A stretch of DNA of 64,000 nt from Scylla paramamosain (Eukaryota > Arthropoda > Malacostraca > Decapoda > Portunidae): NCBI RefSeq assembly GCF_035594125.1, contig NC_087157.1, positions 8,537,501-8,601,500 of the forward strand, given 5' to 3'. The notes below the pieces were generated by a model that did not search any database, was not told where the DNA came from, and saw only the letters and a program-made list of their open reading frames with translations. Below, piece after piece: positions 12,645-24,540 of the stretch. Both the position numbers and the translations under genes were made by a program. Positions within the stretch are counted from its first letter, which is position 1. Each line of letters starts with the position of its first letter.

Positions 12645-13112
12645 CCCTTTGACTGTTGTGGCTTCCTTGAGCTTAAAATCAAATAGTCTAGTATGAATAT
12701 AACATGGAAAGACACCAATGGCAGAAAAAGGGACGTTATCTGTTAGTTTCAACCTTTTAGTGTTTTTTATTATATTTGTGCTCAGTGAAATGGTTTAAAA
12801 TTGCTCATAAAAAGTCTTAAGTGTCCTGTTATCATTAGTAGTCAGTGCTGGTTCAAGACTCTCCGTAAGCTATCCAAACTTAACACTCCTCTTATCTGTT
12901 CGGGAGCTTACCAACATGGGAAGCATTTTAAGTTGGATAATTTACGAAAACACTGTGGAATTGGCCCTAATGCCTTACCAATGCCAATTTTTTGTACGCT
13001 TCCTAACGAAAAGCAGCGGCCAAAGTTGACTGTGGAATCTGATCACGGCTGAAGCACTTTTGTTGTTTAGCTAGCAAACGAAAAAGGATGACTCTTGAAC
13101 TGGCCCAAAGGG
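12645..13112. mobile_element. piggyBac-type non-autonomous element A
   Basis: Flanked by TTAA on both sides (12641-12644 and 13113-13116). Ends are CCCTTTGACTG and the complement CCCTTTGGGCC. The left 180 bp is homologous to element B; the right part is extra. A short open frame inside (12801-13052) is not recognised. Confidence 0.5.
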
Positions 13113-13138
13113 TTAAAAGGACTAGGCAGTTTACTTAA

Positions 13139-13344
13139 CCCTTTCACTGCTACAGCTTCCCCTCAGCTTGCTATTATAGTCTGGTATAAGTTTAGACAAC
13201 GATTCTGAAAGACAATACTCACAGCAAAGGGTGTCATCGAATATCTAGTAAAGCTTTTTAGTGCTTGCAGTTTAATTTTTTGATGAATAAAAATACCTAT
13301 GGTTCGTTAAAATAAAACTGGAAATCCCTTCAGTTGTCAAAGGG
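13139..13344. mobile_element. piggyBac-type non-autonomous element B (206 bp)
   Basis: TTAA flanks (13135-13138 and 13345-13348) with terminal repeats CCCTTTCAC and the complement CCCTTTGAC. Internal sequence is non-coding and shared with element A. Confidence 0.6.
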
Positions 13345-13357
13345 TTAATATCAGTGT

Positions 13358-13565
13358 TGTATGATTATAAACACAACAAAGGTCTTCATGTTTTAAAGAC
13401 ACACGCTATACAGCTGACAAGTGACGCCACAGACCCCAGGGAAGTTTTTAAAGAGGTCTCAGGAGTTTCTTCAATATAAGTTTGTATGATTCTAAACACA
13501 GCAAGGACTTCAATGCCTTAAAGACACACAGTTGCCCGAAAATGTGAAACCACAGACTCCAGTGA
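13358..13565. repeat. Two-copy tandem repeat, about 124 bp unit
   Basis: GTATGATT(A/C)TAAACACA, AAAGACACAC and CCACAGAC(C/T)CCAG recur 124 bases apart (13358 and 13482). Confidence 0.6.
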
Positions 13566-13611
13566 ATTTCAGAATGTCTATAAAAGTTAGGGAAATGGAC
13601 AGTGGCTCGCT

Positions 13612-13660
13612 TGTGGAGGAGGAGGAGGAGGAGGAGGAGGAGGAGGAGGAGAAGGAGGAG
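13612..13660. repeat. (GGA)n
   Basis: Trinucleotide tract at the left edge of the 13700-14560 array. Confidence 0.85.
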
Positions 13661-13699
13661 GACATGGAGAGGAGAAGGATGGAGAGGGGAGAAAAGGAC

Positions 13700-14560
13700 A
13701 CTAAAGTCTTTCGTTGTGTTACTCCTCCATTCCTTCTTGCCTCCCTCATAATTACGGAGAAAGAGGCGGCAGGCGGAGGAGGAGGAGAAGAAGCGAGGAG
13801 AATGGAGGAGAAAAGAAGAAACAGCGTCTTCAATTGTCCTATCCTCTCATTCCTTCCTGCCTCACTCGGAACCAAGACATGGAAGAGGAAGAGGAGGAGA
13901 CGGAAGAGAAGGAGAGGGAGATAGGAAGAGAAAAGGAGATGGAGAGGGATCGAGGAAGGAGGAAATGAAAAAAAAAAAACTCTTCTGTTGTGTTATCCTC
14001 TCATTCCTCACTGCCTCATAATCTGAAGACGATGAAAGAAAAGTGGGAAGAGAAGATAGAGCAAGATGGAGTAAGAATGCAGAAGAAGGAGGAAGAGAAG
14101 GAACGAGGAAGAGGAAGAAGAGAGGAAGAAACCAAGCCTCTAATTGTCCCATCTTTTCATTTCTCACTGCCTCATAATCAGAAAATAAATAAGAAGATGA
14201 AGTAAGAAGACAAACGGAGGAGGAAGAGGAAGAAGAGAAGAAAACAGACCTTCCGTTGTGTTATCTCCTCATTCCTCATTGACTCATAATCAGACGAAGA
14301 AAAAAAAAGGAGGAAGAGGAGGAGAAGATGAAGTGGAAAGGCGAACGAAGAGGTGGATGAAAACGAGGAAGAAGAGAATACGAATAAACCAAGTCATTCG
14401 TTATTTTATTCCCTTATTCCTCATTGCCTCATAACCAAGCCATGAAAAGGAAGAAAGAATGGATGAAACTAAAAAAAAAGACAGGAGAAGGAACGAGCAA
14501 TAAGAAGAGAAGAACCAATTAAAGCCCCAGTTATGCCATTCTCTCACTCATCTCCCCACA
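13700..14560. repeat. Degenerate tandem array, about seven units of 110-155 bp
   Basis: A pyrimidine core (GTTATCCTCTCATTCCTCAC then TGCCTCATAATC) alternates with a purine-rich GGA/GAA tract. Cores lie near 13712, 13834, 13988, 14144, 14256, 14398 and 14527. The open frames here are products of the purine tracts. Confidence 0.7.
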
Positions 14561-14801
14561 TCAACATTCTACTCCAGGTGTGTATGGAAAGGGGGAAGTC
14601 ACAGGCTTTTGTCTTAGTGGCTGTAATTACGGAGAGAAGCCCTATACTAAAGTGACGCCCAATGAGGAGGAACACGAGAAGCAGGAACTCAAAGGAAAAA
14701 CAAGCAGCAACAGACTTTTTGGCCGTTACGAGACTGTGAAAAATTATAAAACAAGAAAAGTAGGATAGGATAGTAATTGGGTGATTAATTAAGTTTTGGC
14801 A

Positions 14802-15056
14802 CCAGGAGGAGGAGGAGGAGGAGGAGGAGGAGGAGGAGGAGGAGGAGGATTGTCAAGTATAATCAAGAGAGCTTTAGGTCCTTGCAAGGTTGCTTGGGAA
14901 CTGCTTCTAACTAGCGACTTGGTAAAGAGATATGTGGAGGAGGAGGAGGAGGAGGAGGAGGAGGAGGAGGAGGAGGAGGAGGAGGAGGAGGAAGAAGAGG
15001 AGGAGGAGGAGGAAGAAGAGGAGGAGGAGGAGGAAGAAGAGGAGGAGGAGGAGAAT
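14802..15056. repeat. (GGA)17 at 14802-14850 and (GGA/GAA)n at 14936-15056
   Basis: The second tract contains higher-order AGAAGAGGAGGAGG blocks repeated three times. Confidence 0.9.
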
Positions 15057-15154
15057 AAGCGAAAACTATTATTTCTTGTCTAAAATTACTACAAGATGAA
15101 ATATATGAAAAAGTAAATAAATACTTATTGAAAGAACGTACTATGAGATGAGCG

Positions 15155-15157
<3 letters not shown>

Positions 15158-15216
<59 letters not shown>

Positions 15217-15291
15217 TTCACATTGGAAAAGCACCAGGTCTGATGACGAGAGAAAGAGCAAAGGTTCACAAACTTTCTCTCACTCTCACTC

Positions 15292-15356
<65 letters not shown>
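15158..15356. repeat. (GA)28 at 15158-15214 and (CT)n at 15274-15356
   Basis: Complementary tracts about 60 bp apart. Confidence 0.95.
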
Positions 15357-15360
<4 letters not shown>

Positions 15361-15599
15361 AGTCCACCAGGGAAAGCATTACATATTCACAAAGGAGGAG
15401 GAGGCCAGAAGAGATAGAGCGGGGAATAGAAATAGAAAAGAAAGAGGAAGAGAAAGAACTGAGGATAGAGGAGACAGAGATAGAGGAAGATAGAAGAGAT
15501 ATAGTAGATGAGGTAGAGGGAGAAAGAGCAAGAGATAGCGCAGAGAATAGAAGAAATAGAGGGAGATAGAAAAAGCAGAGGAAGCCAAGGAGAGAGAGA

Positions 15600-15775
15600 G
15601 AGAGAATAGAGCAGAGCAGAGCAGAGCAGAGCGAAGCAGAGCAGACACCCGCAGAGAATAGGAGAGATAGAGGAAGACGGAAAAAGCAGAGACCAAGAAG
15701 AAAGAGAGCAGAGCAGAGCAGAGCAGAGCAGAGTAGAGTAGAGTAGAGTAGAGTAGAGCAGAGACCCGCAGCACA
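15600..15775. repeat. AGAGC/AGAGT pentanucleotide repeat
   Basis: Two blocks of GAGCA units (15606-15645 and 15706-15770), the second switching to GAGTA and back, separated by GA-rich sequence duplicated from 15535-15600. Confidence 0.75.
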
Positions 15776-16775
15776 GGGAGAGGCGACAGCAATATTTTGG
15801 CGCCCCCGGAGGAAGTCTTTGATCGCCGCCACCACGCTGGGAAGCTGCCGCGGGACTCGCCTGTCACCGCGTGTCTGCAGGTGCCCGCCGCGAGGAGGTG
15901 CAGAAGAGGGAGGGAGGGACGGACGGCTCGACTTTTTTTCTTTTTTTTTTTTTTTGTTTGTTGTTGTCTTCCGTGTTCCGTTTGAGTATTTGAGTTGCGG
16001 TCTTTATTTTCTGTTTCTTCTTCTTTTCTTTTCTTTTTAACTATGTGTGTGTTTGTGGTGGGAATTTCTAGTGGGGGGAGTGTGATGAGGTGGCTGGTGT
16101 GGTTACGTATGCATGTTACAATGTAAGTATAGATAGATACGTAGGTTGATGAATAGGTAATCTTAATTAATAATGGGCTATTTTCGTCTACTTATTCATG
16201 TTCCATTAATGTCTTTCCCTTATAATGGCAAACCTAACAATGGATTTAAAGTGTTTCAGTGCGCTTAATAGACAGAAAGATAGATAGATAGCCAGGTAAA
16301 TAGGTAGGTAGGTAGGTAGGTAGGTAGATACGTGAAATATTGAACCATAAACCATAAAGGTAAAATAGATGAAAATAACTTTTGTACGTCTTCACATGTA
16401 AAACTTACGACTCAAGAGTATAATATATACCTACTTTCTACAAACCTACACCTCCATCTGTATGTACGCATGTATGTACGAGTATGTTCTTCACCGTATT
16501 TGTCCGTCTGTCTGGCCGTCTTACATAAACACCACAGGCCAAGTCCTACAAGCCACCGAATGTCACTTCATTAGGATATGGGGAAGTTTTAATTGAAAAT
16601 CTAATTAGACGTTGACGCGAGCCAGGACAACTCCCCCCTCAGGAGCTTAAGCGTTAGAAAATGGGAAGCCTCAGAACACCACACTGCTCCACAACAAAAC
16701 AGAGGTGACACTGATTAACTTGACGTCTGAAAGCTAAATAGGCTGACTAGGAAATTAAACAGGTCTTGCGGGAAG

Positions 16776-17200
16776 TTTCCAGTTAATAAGTTCAGTAAGA
16801 AGTAGTTTCTGTGAAAATATGGGTACAAAATAGTGATATTGCAGTTGAGTGAGATGCAAAATTACAAACACGAGAGGAATAAACCAAATAAGTAGTCTTT
16901 CAAGTTTGCAGTTAATAAGTTCAGTAAAGTAGAAACCGTAAAATGATGGGTAGAACTTGTTAAGTAAAAAGTAACACTGCAGTTGAGAGGTGCAAAATTA
17001 GAAAAACAAGAGTAATAAAGCCAGCAACTAGTCCTTCAGTTTACAGTTAACAAGTCCAGTTTGTAGTCAATAAATTCAGTAAAGCAATAACCATAAAAAC
17101 ATAGATACTAAATAATGAATAAAAGTAACTCTGTATTTGTGTGGGATGCAAAATTAGAGATACATAGCAGGAACAAGGCCAATAAGTAGTCTCTCAGTCT
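16776..17200. repeat. Degenerate tandem array, three units of about 130-150 bp
   Basis: CAGTTAATAAGTTCAGTAA, GCAGTTGAG..GATGCAAAATTA and AATAAGTAGTCTTTCA recur from 16776, 16905 and 17038. Flanks look unique. Confidence 0.65.
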
Positions 17201-18166
17201 ATCTGGCTTGAAAGCGTCGCGTGGGTGGACAACTGCTCCAGAAATAGAGACTGATGCAAAATGAATTGAGACCTGAAACTTCCAGCCAAGACTTGCGACG
17301 GAAAATCTGAGAATCCTTCATGTGGAACAGGTAATTAATTATTGATTATAAATGTTCAGAAGACGGGACTCGTACTTGGGAAGATGTGTAAATACTGCCT
17401 ACATTAACAACCAAAAAAAAAAAAAAAGAAAAGAAAAAGCAAAAGAAGCTCTAGACGCATTGAAGACTCCGTTAAGGGGTAGCAAAGATCAGGTGACCAT
17501 TTTCTTGGTACTGTTTGGGAAGTCGAAAGACGTGGAGAAAGAAAAACAAAATGACGAAAACGGAAGAGGCCTCGTAGTGTCAATTAAAAAAAAAAAAAAG
17601 AGAGGGTGAAAGTCAAGTCTGTTCAGCTAGAGTAATAAAATTAAAGCGAAATACTGATAAAAAAAAAAATTGACAAGGCAATAAGAAATAAGTTAATTAC
17701 AAACAAGATTATATTAACATAACAAAAATAAGATAATAATATAAGATAAAATAATAAAAAAAAATTATAAGATATTAAAATGAAAGCCAAATATTGATGA
17801 AGGAAAAAAATCTAGATATCATAAATACATAAATCTATTTCACATTTCACACTGACGGATTTCCTGCAAGACGAGGAGCACCCGTGGCTCGAATGTGGTC
17901 CAGACAAGAAAGAAATTAACATGTACGAAAAGATGCAAAAAACTAAACCCGTATTGTGTTTCAGGGTTGCACATGGAACCAAAATAAAAATACACTTTCA
18001 AGATACTCTCTAAGTCAAGAATGGCTCAAGCATCAAAGGCGGAAGAGAAAATCTGGCATGACACTGCCTTTGATGTTATTTGAAGTAGGAAAAGATAAAA
18101 ATGAGGATAACTTCGCAGAAATATTCCCAAATACCTCCACCAGCCAGGCATGTCAAAGGCATTATA

Positions 18167-18168
<2 letters not shown>

Positions 18169-18259
<91 letters not shown>

Positions 18260-18395
18260 ATTGAATTCCCTAACTTAGAGAATTCCCTTACGTTTCATTG
18301 AATTGTTTTATATCACTTTTTATTTCATTTATTTATTTTTTTATTTATTTTACTTATTTATTTTTATTTTTTTTTTTTTTTTTTTTTTGCGTACG

Positions 18396-18441
<46 letters not shown>

Positions 18442-18521
18442 TGTTTGTTCTGTCTGCGTGTCTGTTTGTCTGTCTTTATGTCTGCCTCCTTCTCTAAACA
18501 AGTATATCCATTTATCCGTCA

Positions 18522-18603
<82 letters not shown>

Positions 18604-18677
18604 TCTCTACCCCCACCTCACCACACGCCACTGTACCACTGTCGTGACACACATAATTAAAGCACAGAGTCGGTCCC

Positions 18678-18720
<43 letters not shown>
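18169..18720. repeat. Cluster: (GT)43, T-run, (GT)19, (CT)37, (CA)18
   Basis: (GT) 18169-18254, T 18366-18388, (GT) 18399-18437, (CT) 18524-18598, (CA) 18684-18720. Confidence 0.95.
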
Positions 18721-18721
<1 letters not shown>

Positions 18722-18943
18722 CAAGGTCAGTAAAGCGTTTGTATCCATTCTTTACCTCCTCTCATTTTTCTCTTCCCTCCTCCTCTCCCTCCGATTTTAG
18801 TCTCTTCCTCTCCCATTCTCTCTCCCTCCCCGTCCCCCCCCTTCCTTTCCGCTCCCCCCTCCCTTCCCCTGTAGGTGGCGAGGGGCGTGTTTAAGTGCCG
18901 CTGTTCACACATTGATTTAAGTTCGATACTGATTGTCGCCTTG

Positions 18944-18946
<3 letters not shown>

Positions 18947-19038
<92 letters not shown>

Positions 19039-19134
19039 GATTGTTTTATGGTATTTTAGTTGTTTGTTTTTTACATGTTATATTTAATTTATATTTTGTG
19101 GTCAATAAACTTATTTATTTACCTATTTATGTAT

Positions 19135-19180
<46 letters not shown>
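18947..19180. repeat. (CT)45 and (GT)22
   Basis: (CT) 18947-19036 and (GT) 19137-19180. No gene is recognised between 17200 and 20160; flanking sequence is pyrimidine-rich. Confidence 0.95.
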
Positions 19181-19181
<1 letters not shown>

Positions 19182-19692
19182 ATATGATCACCTTCTCTCA
19201 TATTTCTTTAAACTTAAGAAAGATAACGAAAGAAGTGACACGGAGAAGAAACTGGAGGCAAAAGGAAGACGGAAGGGAGGAGAGGAAGGGGGCGTAGGAG
19301 ATAGGAGAGGATAGGAGAAGAAGAAAAAAGGAGAAGAAAGGGAAAAAGGATCCCAGACGGTCGCCACTCAGGAACCCAAGGCGGACTTTATCTGGGAAGT
19401 GATAAAACCTCAAAGTTGTCTTCAGATTGCACACACGCCCTGGCCTCCACAATGCCAGTGTCTCCCTTTGCGTGGATCCTGCGAGGCCAAGATTGAGGCG
19501 AACCCTACCAGCTGGACTGCCCTGCACTCTCTTTCAAGATCAAGACCTAAATCAGGATGGATTTCATGAACCCTTCGTCTCCAGGTCCAAGACCAAGATC
19601 AAGTGGGATTTTAGTGTTTTTACTTCCAAGACTCAGACTAAGACTAAGTAAGATAGAGAAAGGTCTAAGACTGAAGATGGAAGACAAGGCAA

Positions 19693-19696
<4 letters not shown>

Positions 19697-19738
<42 letters not shown>
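19697..19738. repeat. (CA)21
   Basis: Dinucleotide tract. Confidence 0.95.
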
Positions 19739-19740
<2 letters not shown>

Positions 19741-20159
19741 CAGTAGCAGCAACAATGGCCAGTTTATCTTTATATTCCCAACTTAAATTTGTTTTCATTG
19801 AATCCAACACAGTTTAGACCTTACAATATGACAAGGCTTTCTTTTACTTTTTCCTCCTTTTCTTCTTTTTTTTCACTTTCTTCGACTCACGCGTTACGTA
19901 CCTCTCTCCCACCACACTTCTCTATTATACTTCTTTCCCATCACCCTCCCATCACACCTTTCCTCCAACTCATTCCCCTCAACTCTACTCGTATTTAATC
20001 ACCCTCAACAGCTTCCCTTCATCTAAATATTCACCACCACTTTTTTTCCAACATTTCCTATTCCCATTCTCACCCTTTCCTGCTCACTTTCGTCCACTCC
20101 GCCTCTCCACCACCCCAATCACTGTCATCCTCATCCTCCCCGTCACCATCACGTCTCCT

Positions 20160-21260
20160 TCATCAACATCTTATATTCGAGTAGTTCTAAGGGAGGTTAA
20201 TTCGTTCATAAGAATATAACGAACTGAAAAACAAATAGGAACATCAGGGGGTGCCGAGACGAAGGATACAGTATTGTCCCCGACCAACAACTGAACTGAA
20301 CTGAACACTGAGAAGGACGGTGAGGAACAGAAGGCTGCAGAAGGAGTATCATGTTCTCTTTTGTTTCGGCTACACGTCTTCGGAGAGAATGTAAGAGACA
20401 CTTTTATATAATACTCCTGATTCAGCGTGAGTTTCCCTACCACCTGTCCAAATATCATCATCGTCCAGCCAGTATCACCGCGCCCTAATCGCCACTACAG
20501 AGAGGACATCACAACACTTACCCATACTCTGGTGACCTATTACGACCTCCTCGTCACAGACACTCACCTGTGGGGAAAGAAAGCGCTATTATAATCTGTA
20601 CATACGGAGAAATATAGCCGAAAACTACATGAACTTAAGTTGTCATAATTTCCAGGGACGTCGCGCTTGTGCTGAATGTTATGCCGCCATTAATAGACCT
20701 GAGTCAAGGTGCTGCGTAATATTGTATTGATTTGTGGGAGTTTCAAGGTTATATGAGCCTAGTCTTCACACACGGCAATAACACTAAAGCAGTAGTGAAA
20801 GAACCTTGAGTGTGCTAGCAGCCGAGCGGCGGGAGCCCAGGTGAGGCGCAAGCACACAGTTAGTACGTATCTATTAACTAAAACGCCTTACCTTAGAGTT
20901 AAATACACGCAATAATAGATAAATTCCTTGTGTCAGTATCCCTGGCGCACCACCTATGTGGCAGGCAGTAGGTGTAACACTGCCTGAGATGCTCCTATCA
21001 CTTCCATGGAGGAGGCATCTGACAACCCTTATAACCAGTATCCAATGCCGCGCTTCATTTCCCCCCGAACGACCCTCGATCCTCGATCCGAGCCTGTACA
21101 GTGTAACCCACCCCAGAGAAGCTTATTGTGACCAGTGTGTCGAACACGAAAAAGCGGGATATTCTACTATAAAAGGGACAGACATTGAAAAAGTGGGACT
21201 GTCGATTTTACAAGTAGGACTCTGGTCACCTAAGGGAAGCTCCTGCAGTCCTCAGCAATG
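20160..21260. other. Low-repeat stretch without a recognisable gene
   Basis: About 1.1 kb of mixed-composition sequence. A GC-rich spot at 20815-20850 ends GAGCCCAG/GTGAGG, a fair donor, and could be the end of a 5' exon on the plus strand. Open frames at 20171-20461 (minus) and 20956-21261 (plus) are not recognised. Confidence 0.3.
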
Positions 21261-21262
21261 AC

Positions 21263-21425
21263 ACTATAAAAGAATGATAGGAAAGCAGTTTTATCTCTAT
21301 TTGGAAACTCTTTCACCGAGGAGTTTGCTAACCCGAAAGTAGATGGCGGTAGTGCGAAATCTTATGTAATCATTGGTCTTAAGATTCCTTGCATCCCCCT
21401 CTATCGGCAAACCCAAGAACTAGTT
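21263..21425. repeat. Dispersed repeat D, copy 1
   Basis: Shares AAAGAATGATAGGAAAGCAG, AGTAGATGGCGGTAGTG and a following 60 bases with 24345-24470. Type unknown. Confidence 0.5.
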
Positions 21426-21576
21426 TTGCGATTGTGGCAGTGAATTTCTGAACCACTATCAACAAGTAAAAGGCGAAATAGGTTGTGTGAATCTGCGTCA
21501 CTGATGTTAGTTTAGCGCAGCAACTCGTACATATTGGGACCACGTGACGCCGAGAGATGGAACTCCCGCTGCTCTC

Positions 21577-21795
21577 TGGTCCGTATTCAGAAACGCTTTC
21601 CTCTCTCACCACCATTATTTCCAAAGCCCACAGAGCTGATTAACCACCAGGTTCTCAAGAGTGTTCCTCCTGTTAATAATGTAGACACCTTATTAATCTG
21701 TCACCAAAACCATAAAAAACACTCTTAAAAACTCATGTTGTTTCATCTAGCTAGAGTCTTTAGAAAGTAGTGTAGGTGTGGAGCAGAATATGATC
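21577..21795 (+). mobile_element. Short TIR element, family M copy
   Basis: Starts GTCCGTATTCAGAAACGC, then CACAGAGCTGATTAACCACC, ATTAATCTGTCACC and AACACTCTTAAAAACTCATG. Opposite orientation to the copy at 27345. Confidence 0.6.
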
Positions 21796-21949
21796 CTCAG
21801 TACGTGAATGTTAGGAGGAAGAACTGAACAGGGAGAGAAGTGCAAGGGAGAAACAAAGGTGTAAGGGAAGGGATAGAACAATTTTCCTCTCTAACAGGCC
21901 AGTCTAGCAAATATTGTCCAAGTGTAACTCGAGGCATGTCCCCCCCTAT

Positions 21950-22170
21950 CCCCTCACACTGCCTCACCCCTCCCCCTGTCCCTCACACAATGCCTCGTTC
22001 CTCCCCTCACAAACAGTGCCTCGCCCCTCACCCTGTCCCTCGCATAATGTTTCGCCCCTCCCCTCACCCATAGTGCCTCGCCCCTCTACCTGCCGCTAGT
22101 ACAGTGCCTCGTCCCTCCCCTCACCTACAGTGCCTCACCCCTCCCTTCACTCAGCCCTCCCCCTTAACTT
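21950..22170. repeat. C-rich minisatellite
   Basis: About eight imperfect copies of a 22-40 bp unit built on AGTGCCTCGCCCCTCCCCTC, followed by (CT)17 at 22182-22215 and (AC)9. Confidence 0.6.
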
Positions 22171-22179
22171 CACTGTTGT

Positions 22180-22217
<38 letters not shown>

Positions 22218-22786
22218 CACACACACACACACATAGTTGAGTCAAAGGAATCTCAGCCAAATATAAACAGATAAATAAAATCCAAGGAAATTACATCCAC
22301 CCCCAGGCTTCCCTTCACGCCGCAGTGTCAGGGAGTGGCTGCTGACGGAGGCATCACATCCATTTGCGTCAGCGATACGGAGACAAGATAATGATAACGA
22401 TAATATGTGAATCAATACGTGAATCAATGAATACAAAAAAAACTACAGGTGGTTTTCTGGAGCATGTAAATAAAAAGATGAAAAAGTGTATCTAAATTTA
22501 ATTCAATCTGTCGACACCAACAACCAAAGAAAGAATTTGAAGACTGTTTTTTTTTTTTTTTTTTTTTTTTTGCTGTGGGGGAGGAAGAAGAGGAAGAGGT
22601 GGAGGAAGAGGAGGAAGGCTAGAACGATGACGACGATGAAGACAACAAGGAGGAATAAGACAAGGAAAACAAGAACAACAAGGACGACGAGAACGAGAAC
22701 TAAGAAGACAAAAATAAGAGGACGTGAAGATAAATTATGTGCGAAGACAGCGATAACGGCGAGAACGAGAACGACCAGGACAATAA

Positions 22787-23016
22787 GAAGACAAAGGCTA
22801 TGACTACGAGGGGAACGATGACGGAACAGGGGACAAGGACGAATACTCAGACGAAGTAAAGGCGGTGCAGGAACACAGGCGAATCATAGCGTGCCCCACT
22901 GTTCGGCACCTCCTATCCCAAGGTCTGGCGCTGGATGCTGTCTATCGCCATACTCTGGTGCCCGATTTTCTCGATGAGATTCTCGTGCGTTACCCTAGAT
23001 TTGGTGGCTTTTCCTG
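22787..23016 (+). CDS. Possible coding exon, unidentified, no ATG
   Basis: Open frame of 76 codons ending in TGA (23014-23016). After an acidic stretch (DYEGNDDGTGDKDEYSDE) it reads VKAVQEHRRIIACPTVRHLL, SQGLALDAVYRHTLVPDF and LDEILVRYPRFGGFS, with protein-like composition and no repeats. Upstream (22590-22786) is a degenerate GAN-codon tract whose E/D/N/K-rich reading is broken by stops. It could be the terminal exon of a gene with an acidic domain, or a decayed gene. The family is not recognised. Confidence 0.3.
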
Positions 23017-23614
23017 ATACCCTGTCCCGTGCGTGGCGTCGGTTGCTTTTGAATGAGTGTGGACCGGTGGGTGGGGTGCGCGAATGGGTGAGTGTGTGAG
23101 CGTACCATTTCCTTTAGCTGACAATTGTAATTAAGTTTCCCTATCTTATGGCGTCTGACGCTATTTGTGTAATAAATAAGTCAAATCGAATCAGGCGAAT
23201 CAAACAAGCACGGAAGTTATCGCGTTGTGTGTATCGTTTCCCGCCTTGTTTCCTTTCTTCCCTCACTCAGCAGTGCTCGCCCGGTGGTCACGTTCAGGCC
23301 AGGCTCCGGGGTGCGGCGGACCTCGTTATGCTGTGCCAAGCCCTCACACGGCTGAACGAATGTATTATTGTGCCATTTACGTGGTGGTTCCTTGCCGCTT
23401 GGAAATCACCACCATCACCACCACCACCACCAGCACCACCACCTTCACCAGTAACAATATAATTACCACTATTATCACGATCACCACCATATGCATGACT
23501 GTCATCCCCATACCACCGATAATAATATAGAAAATAGCAAATAATGATGATATTCCCAGACGTTTTGACGCCATATGTGGACCAGCTTAAAAAAAAAAAA
23601 ACAAGTAAAAGTTA

Positions 23615-23720
23615 ATGTGGGAGCTTCAAGGAATTTTTCGTGGTTCTAATGACAGTTTGGCAAGTGTTCTACATCACCAATGGGAAAAACACGAATGAGC
23701 ACCTGAATAACGAACCTAAC
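23615..23720 (-). mobile_element. Short TIR element, family M, partial
   Basis: TTCGTGGTTCTAATGACAGT, then TTCTACATCACCAATGGGAA aligns with the family M interior. Confidence 0.5.
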
Positions 23721-24129
23721 GTGATTGATGCTGTAACATACCAATATTTCCTACTACATAATGTTTTTGTTTTTTTTCACAGTCCAAAATTCGTGACAGA
23801 CGCATTTTTTGTGACTTTTTCTTAACGTTTATTCATACGATATTATTTTCTTGGTACCCTCTTGAATATCTTCTTGTACGTTCTTTTCCTCTTGTTTCTT
23901 TTCAGGTACGGCATTGTGAGCAGATTTTTTATTTTATTTTTTCTCTATTTATTTACTTATTTTATTTTTATTTATCTTTTATCTATTATTATTTTTTTTC
24001 TTTGCCGGTCCTTGAAACACATTACAAAACAATCGCACTGCACAGTAAACACACAACACACAACACACTGCTCCTTTATTCCTTTACTCTCATGTACAGC
24101 ACACCTTCACCGCCCACCTCTCACTCTCT

Positions 24130-24540
24130 CACTAATGACACCCCATCTGGCACATTTCACACCTCTCTCTACACACCACTGCCCACCTCTCACTCATGAC
24201 ACCCCACCTGTCACACTACACCTGTCTCCCTACACTCCCCCACTCATGACACCCCTTCTAGCATATATCACACCCCTCCCTACACACCACTGCCCATCCT
24301 ACACTCATTGATGACGCCCCGCACATGTCACACCTCTCCCTACTAAAAAGAATGATGGGAAAGCAGTCTCATCACTAATGAATTTGCTAATTTGAAAGTA
24401 GATGGCGATAGTGGAAAATCTTATATAGTTAAGCTTCTTTCCATTAAACTCTAGCGGTCAGCCCTTCACTCACGACCCTATCTGACACGACTCACGCCTC
24501 TCCATACTCACCACTGCCCACCTCTTACTCATTTGGTACA
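24130..24540. repeat. Minisatellite with unit about 60-75 bp
   Basis: CACTCATGACACCCC, CACACCTCTCCCTACACACC and ACTGCCCACCTCT recur three to five times, interrupted by dispersed repeat D. Confidence 0.6.
24345..24470. repeat. Dispersed repeat D, copy 2, inside a tandem array
   Basis: AAAGAATGATGGGAAAGCAG and AAAGTAGATGGCGATAGTGG match copy 1. It interrupts the CACTCATGACACCCC array. Confidence 0.5.

Noticed and set aside
14796..15083. Poly-Glu protein of 95 aa
   Set aside because: Translation of (GGA)n/(GAA)n; acidic-tract resemblance is not evidence of a gene.
15266..15867. Leu/Ser-rich secreted proteins on the minus strand
   Set aside because: Built from the AGAGC pentanucleotide and GA-rich DNA; only the last 120 bp is non-repetitive.
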